A DNA stretch of 54,272 nt from JBFWMG01 sp050251715 (GTDB taxonomy: Bacteria; Desulfobacterota; Desulfovibrionia; Desulfovibrionales; Desulfovibrionaceae), in contig JBFWMG010000025.1 of NCBI GenBank assembly GCA_050251715.1, positions 1 to 54,272 on the forward strand. Direction: 5' to 3'. A program made the position numbers and the translations under genes. This document shows, one piece after another, positions 51,925 through 54,272 of this stretch. The stretch's first letter is position 1, and the number at the start of each line of letters is the position of its first letter. The notes beneath the pieces are model-generated. The model saw only the letters and a program-made list of their open reading frames with translations, made no database searches and had not been told where the DNA came from.

Positions 51925-53379
51925 GTGAGTCGCTTGAAATCCATCGTACCAGTTATCGCCGCGCTGGCGGCCATCGCTTGCATGTTCATACCGCAACTGG
52001 CCGCCGCCTCGGAAGGCGCCGCACACGCCGGCGGCGCACCCCATCTCGACGGCGCGCTGCTGGGCGGCCTCTGGGTCGCACCCTTCGCCTGCATGCTGCT
52101 GTCCATCGCCATCATGCCCCTGGCGCTTCCCCATTTCTGGCACCACCACTACGGCAAGGTCGCCGTGTTCTGGGGCGCGGCCTTCATCGTGCCCTTCACC
52201 CTCCAGTTCGGCTTCTCCCTTTCGCTCTTCGAACTCCTGCATACCATGCTCCTCGAATACATCCCCTTCATCATCCTGCTCCTCGCCCTGTTCACCGTGG
52301 CGGGCGGCGTGCGGCTGAAGGGCACCCTCGTGGGCAAACCCATCGTCAACACCATCGTGCTGCTCATCGGCACCCTGCTGGCCAGCTGGATGGGAACCAC
52401 CGGCGCCGCCATGCTGCTCATCCGGCCCCTGCTGCGCGCCAACCGGCACCGTAAATACAAAGTCCATACCGTGGTCTTCTTCATCTTCCTCGTGGCCAAC
52501 ATCGGCGGCTCCCTGACCCCGCTCGGCGACCCGCCGCTCTTCCTCGGCTTCCTCAAGGGCGTGTCCTTCTTCTGGACCACCATCCATATGCTGCCGCTCA
52601 TGTGCTTCGTGGGCGGAGCTCTTCTTGTCCTCTACTTCCTCATCGACACCATGCTCTTCGGCAAGGAAGGCAAGCCCGCCTCCCCCGACGCGGGCAACGG
52701 CGAACCCCTGGCCATGGAAGGCAAGATCAACCTGGTCCTCCTCGGCGGCGTCGTGGGCGCGGTGCTCATGTCCGGCATGTGGCATCCCGGCGTCCACTTC
52801 CAGGTCTACCACGTCACCATCGACCTCCCGAACCTCGTGCGCGACATCCTGCTGCTGTGCATCGCAGGCCTGTCCCTCAAGCTGACCGACCCCGAATCGC
52901 GCCGCCTCAATGACTTCACCTGGGAACCCATCGTGGAAGTCGCCAAGCTCTTCTTCGGCATCTTCGTCAGCATGATCCCGGCCATCGCTATCCTCAAGGC
53001 CGGCGAACACGGCGCCCTCAAGGACGTCATCGCCATGGTCACCGCCTCCGACGGCGGCCCGGTCAATCCCATGTACTTCTGGCTCACCGGCGCCCTGTCC
53101 AGCTTCCTGGACAACGCCCCCACCTACCTGGTGTTCTTCAACACCGCCGGTGGCGACGCCGTACACCTGATGCACGACATGACCCAAACCCTGCTCGCCA
53201 TCTCCGCTGGCGCAGTGTTCATGGGCGCCAACACCTACATCGGCAACGCGCCCAACTTCATGGTGCGCTCCATCGCCGAATCCATGGACGTCAAGATGCC
53301 CAGCTTCTTCGGCTATATGGCCTGGTCCTGCGGTATCCTCGTCCCCATGTTCGTCATCACGACCTTCATCTTCTTCTAG
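51925..53379 (+). CDS. NhaD-type sodium:proton antiporter
   Basis: 484 residues from GTG 51925, with GGAGGAAGG upstream. A signal-like first helix precedes a histidine-containing loop, then about twelve helices. GGSLTPLGDPPLFLGFLKGV and SSFLDNAPTYLVFFN are typical of the NhaD/CitM (ion transporter) superfamily. The most likely role is Na+ extrusion, which would fit with a sodium-coupled citrate importer in the same cell. A strong terminator follows. Confidence 0.88.
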   Translation: MSRLKSIVPVIAALAAIACMFIPQLAAASEGAAHAGGAPHLDGALLGGLWVAPFACMLLSIAIMPLALPHFWHHHYGKVAVFWGAAFIVPFTLQFGFSLSLFELLHTMLLEYIPFIILLLALFTVAGGVRLKGTLVGKPIVNTIVLLIGTLLASWMGTTGAAMLLIRPLLRANRHRKYKVHTVVFFIFLVANIGGSLTPLGDPPLFLGFLKGVSFFWTTIHMLPLMCFVGGALLVLYFLIDTMLFGKEGKPASPDAGNGEPLAMEGKINLVLLGGVVGAVLMSGMWHPGVHFQVYHVTIDLPNLVRDILLLCIAGLSLKLTDPESRRLNDFTWEPIVEVAKLFFGIFVSMIPAIAILKAGEHGALKDVIAMVTASDGGPVNPMYFWLTGALSSFLDNAPTYLVFFNTAGGDAVHLMHDMTQTLLAISAGAVFMGANTYIGNAPNFMVRSIAESMDVKMPSFFGYMAWSCGILVPMFVITTFIFF

Positions 53380-53410
53380 GCCGCGTAGACGAACAGCCTC
53401 GCCAAACCAA

Positions 53411-53439
53411 AGCCCCCTGCGTAAGCAGGGGGCTTTTTT
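53411..53439 (+). terminator. Terminator of the antiporter gene
   Basis: Perfect 10-bp stem AGCCCCCTGC/GCAGGGGGCT with a GTAA loop and a T run. Confidence 0.95.
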
Positions 53440-53469
53440 GCGGGCTGGGCCACGTGACGTTGCGAAGGA

Positions 53470-53945
53470 AACAGCGGGACATGGATGAAGATTTCGCGCC
53501 GCGCCGGGGCGGCTCGATCAGGTCCGTATGGCCTGGGAAGATTTCGCCTTCGGCGACCAGGCTGCGCGCATCTCTGCTCTCGATATCCGTAAGGTTCGCG
53601 TTGCTCACCTAACGGCTAGTCGGCTGGACTGCGGCAGCGTGACGACGCTGCACCCGGTTGGGCGGATGGATGCGACGGACTGGATGACGTGATTGCCGCC
53701 GCGATGCGTGCGTGGTGGGGTGGTGGTTGGGTCGCGGTGATTGGCGTGGATGGACGGTGTGCGTGAGTCTCAATCCACTCTTGAAGAAAAAGGGGTTTCG
53801 GGGCAGCGGGAAAACGACCTCCCGCTGCCCCGAAACCCCTTTTCATCAATGGTGTACTGCCCCTATTGGGGGGTGGCGACCCCTGCGAGGCTGCCGCCCC
53901 AAACCCCGGTTCCCGGTTGTATGGGTGGGAAAAATTAAAAGAGCC
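53470..53945 (-). repeat. Composite intergenic repeat, copy R3 (inverted)
   Basis: Inverse orientation to R1 and R2. On the minus strand: CCGGGGTTTGGGGC (about 53910), a GGGGCAGTACA block, a perfect 24-bp inverted repeat (53788-53811 with 53820-53843), and then the block with ACCGGGTGCAGCGTCG and GGATATCGAGAGCAGAGATG (about 53660-53560). The GAAATCTTC end motif occurs twice (about 53550 and 53485). No gene is seen. Confidence 0.82.
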
Positions 53946-54123
53946 GCCGCAGCGGTGGCCGCTGCGCGGCGGGGAAATGGGGAAACGGGAACGGAAGGTC
54001 TGGCCGTGTGGCATCAGGGTCTTTTTGCCTTTTCCTGCAAGACCGTTAGCCTTTCAATCCGTTGCCAACCCCTGTCCTCATCGTCTGCGATCCCCCTCTA
54101 TCTGAAAAGTCGATCAAAAGCTT

Positions 54124-54240
54124 TTTTGCATGCCGTCCCGAAGGGCGGCGTGCAAAACAGGTTGGCGCAGCGGCGCAATGTGGGAGGGGGCGGCGGCAGC
54201 CCGGAGGGCGGACCCGCCGCTCCCGCCCACAATGCGCCGC
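54124..54240. repeat. Two further hairpins at the right end
   Basis: First: 54124-54139 with 54143-54157, 15 pairs with one bulge and one G-T pair. Second: 54170-54196 with 54214-54240, 27-nt arms with three mismatches. No gene is seen from 53946 to 54272. Confidence 0.7.
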
Positions 54241-54272
54241 TTCTTCGCCGTGTTCCCCAGCCGTTCACCCCT

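Overview
The window is GC-rich DNA from a sulfate-reducing bacterium of the Desulfovibrio group (Desulfobacterota). The strongest marker is the dissimilatory sulfite reductase cluster dsrA-dsrB-dsrD-dsrN at the right. Psd/PssA lipid synthesis, a heptose epimerase (HldD) and a lipoprotein transferase (Lgt) indicate a Gram-negative envelope.

Left part (0.8-24 kb): mostly housekeeping genes. A minus-strand leucine operon reads leuA-leuC-lipoprotein-leuD-DUF89-leuB. It is preceded by a good promoter and a 36-residue leader peptide with five Leu codons near its end, which looks like a leucine attenuator. Next come psd-pssA, a HAD hydrolase, a pseudo-receiver/TPR protein, a class A penicillin-binding protein, a YkgJ-type protein, a glycosyltransferase-39 protein, a biotin uptake pair (bioY plus ECF ATPase), a methyltransferase, nikR-folE2, an orphan flagellar rod-like protein, a glycosyltransferase-like protein, rarD and a double-receiver HD-GYP regulator.

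Middle (24-30.8 kb): lgt, then tRNA-Ala(GGC). Directly after the tRNA lies a visibly AT-rich island with a class III nucleotide cyclase-GAF gene, a 62-residue partner gene and a frameshifted transposase remnant. After it come an aminotransferase/zinc alcohol dehydrogenase pair and a divergent Lrp/AsnC regulator.

Citrate region (30.9-41.9 kb): a sensor kinase and a periplasmic binding protein on the minus strand, then on the plus strand a complete citrate lyase operon, citS-citC-citG-citD-citE-citF. It ends in a gene that fuses CitX (the prosthetic-group transferase) to a FadR-type GntR regulator. Two ATTGT/ACAAT inverted repeats overlap the putative citS promoter, and one matches the FadR-subfamily operator pattern exactly. 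Enzyme maturation and operon control may therefore sit in one polypeptide.

Right part (42-54 kb): hldD; a tightly overlapping metallophosphoesterase-Ser/Thr kinase-YkgJ operon; the dsr cluster; a small conserved-looking gene; an HSDR_N-like protein; and a NhaD-type antiporter.

Two unexplained dispersed repeat families stand out. One (R1-R3; about 0.5-0.75 kb) has conserved flanks around long palindromes whose arm sequences differ completely between copies. The other (three 104-nt copies) folds as a hairpin plus a three-way junction and each copy begins exactly at the stop codon of a minus-strand gene. All functional calls come from reading motifs by eye; no database search was run.
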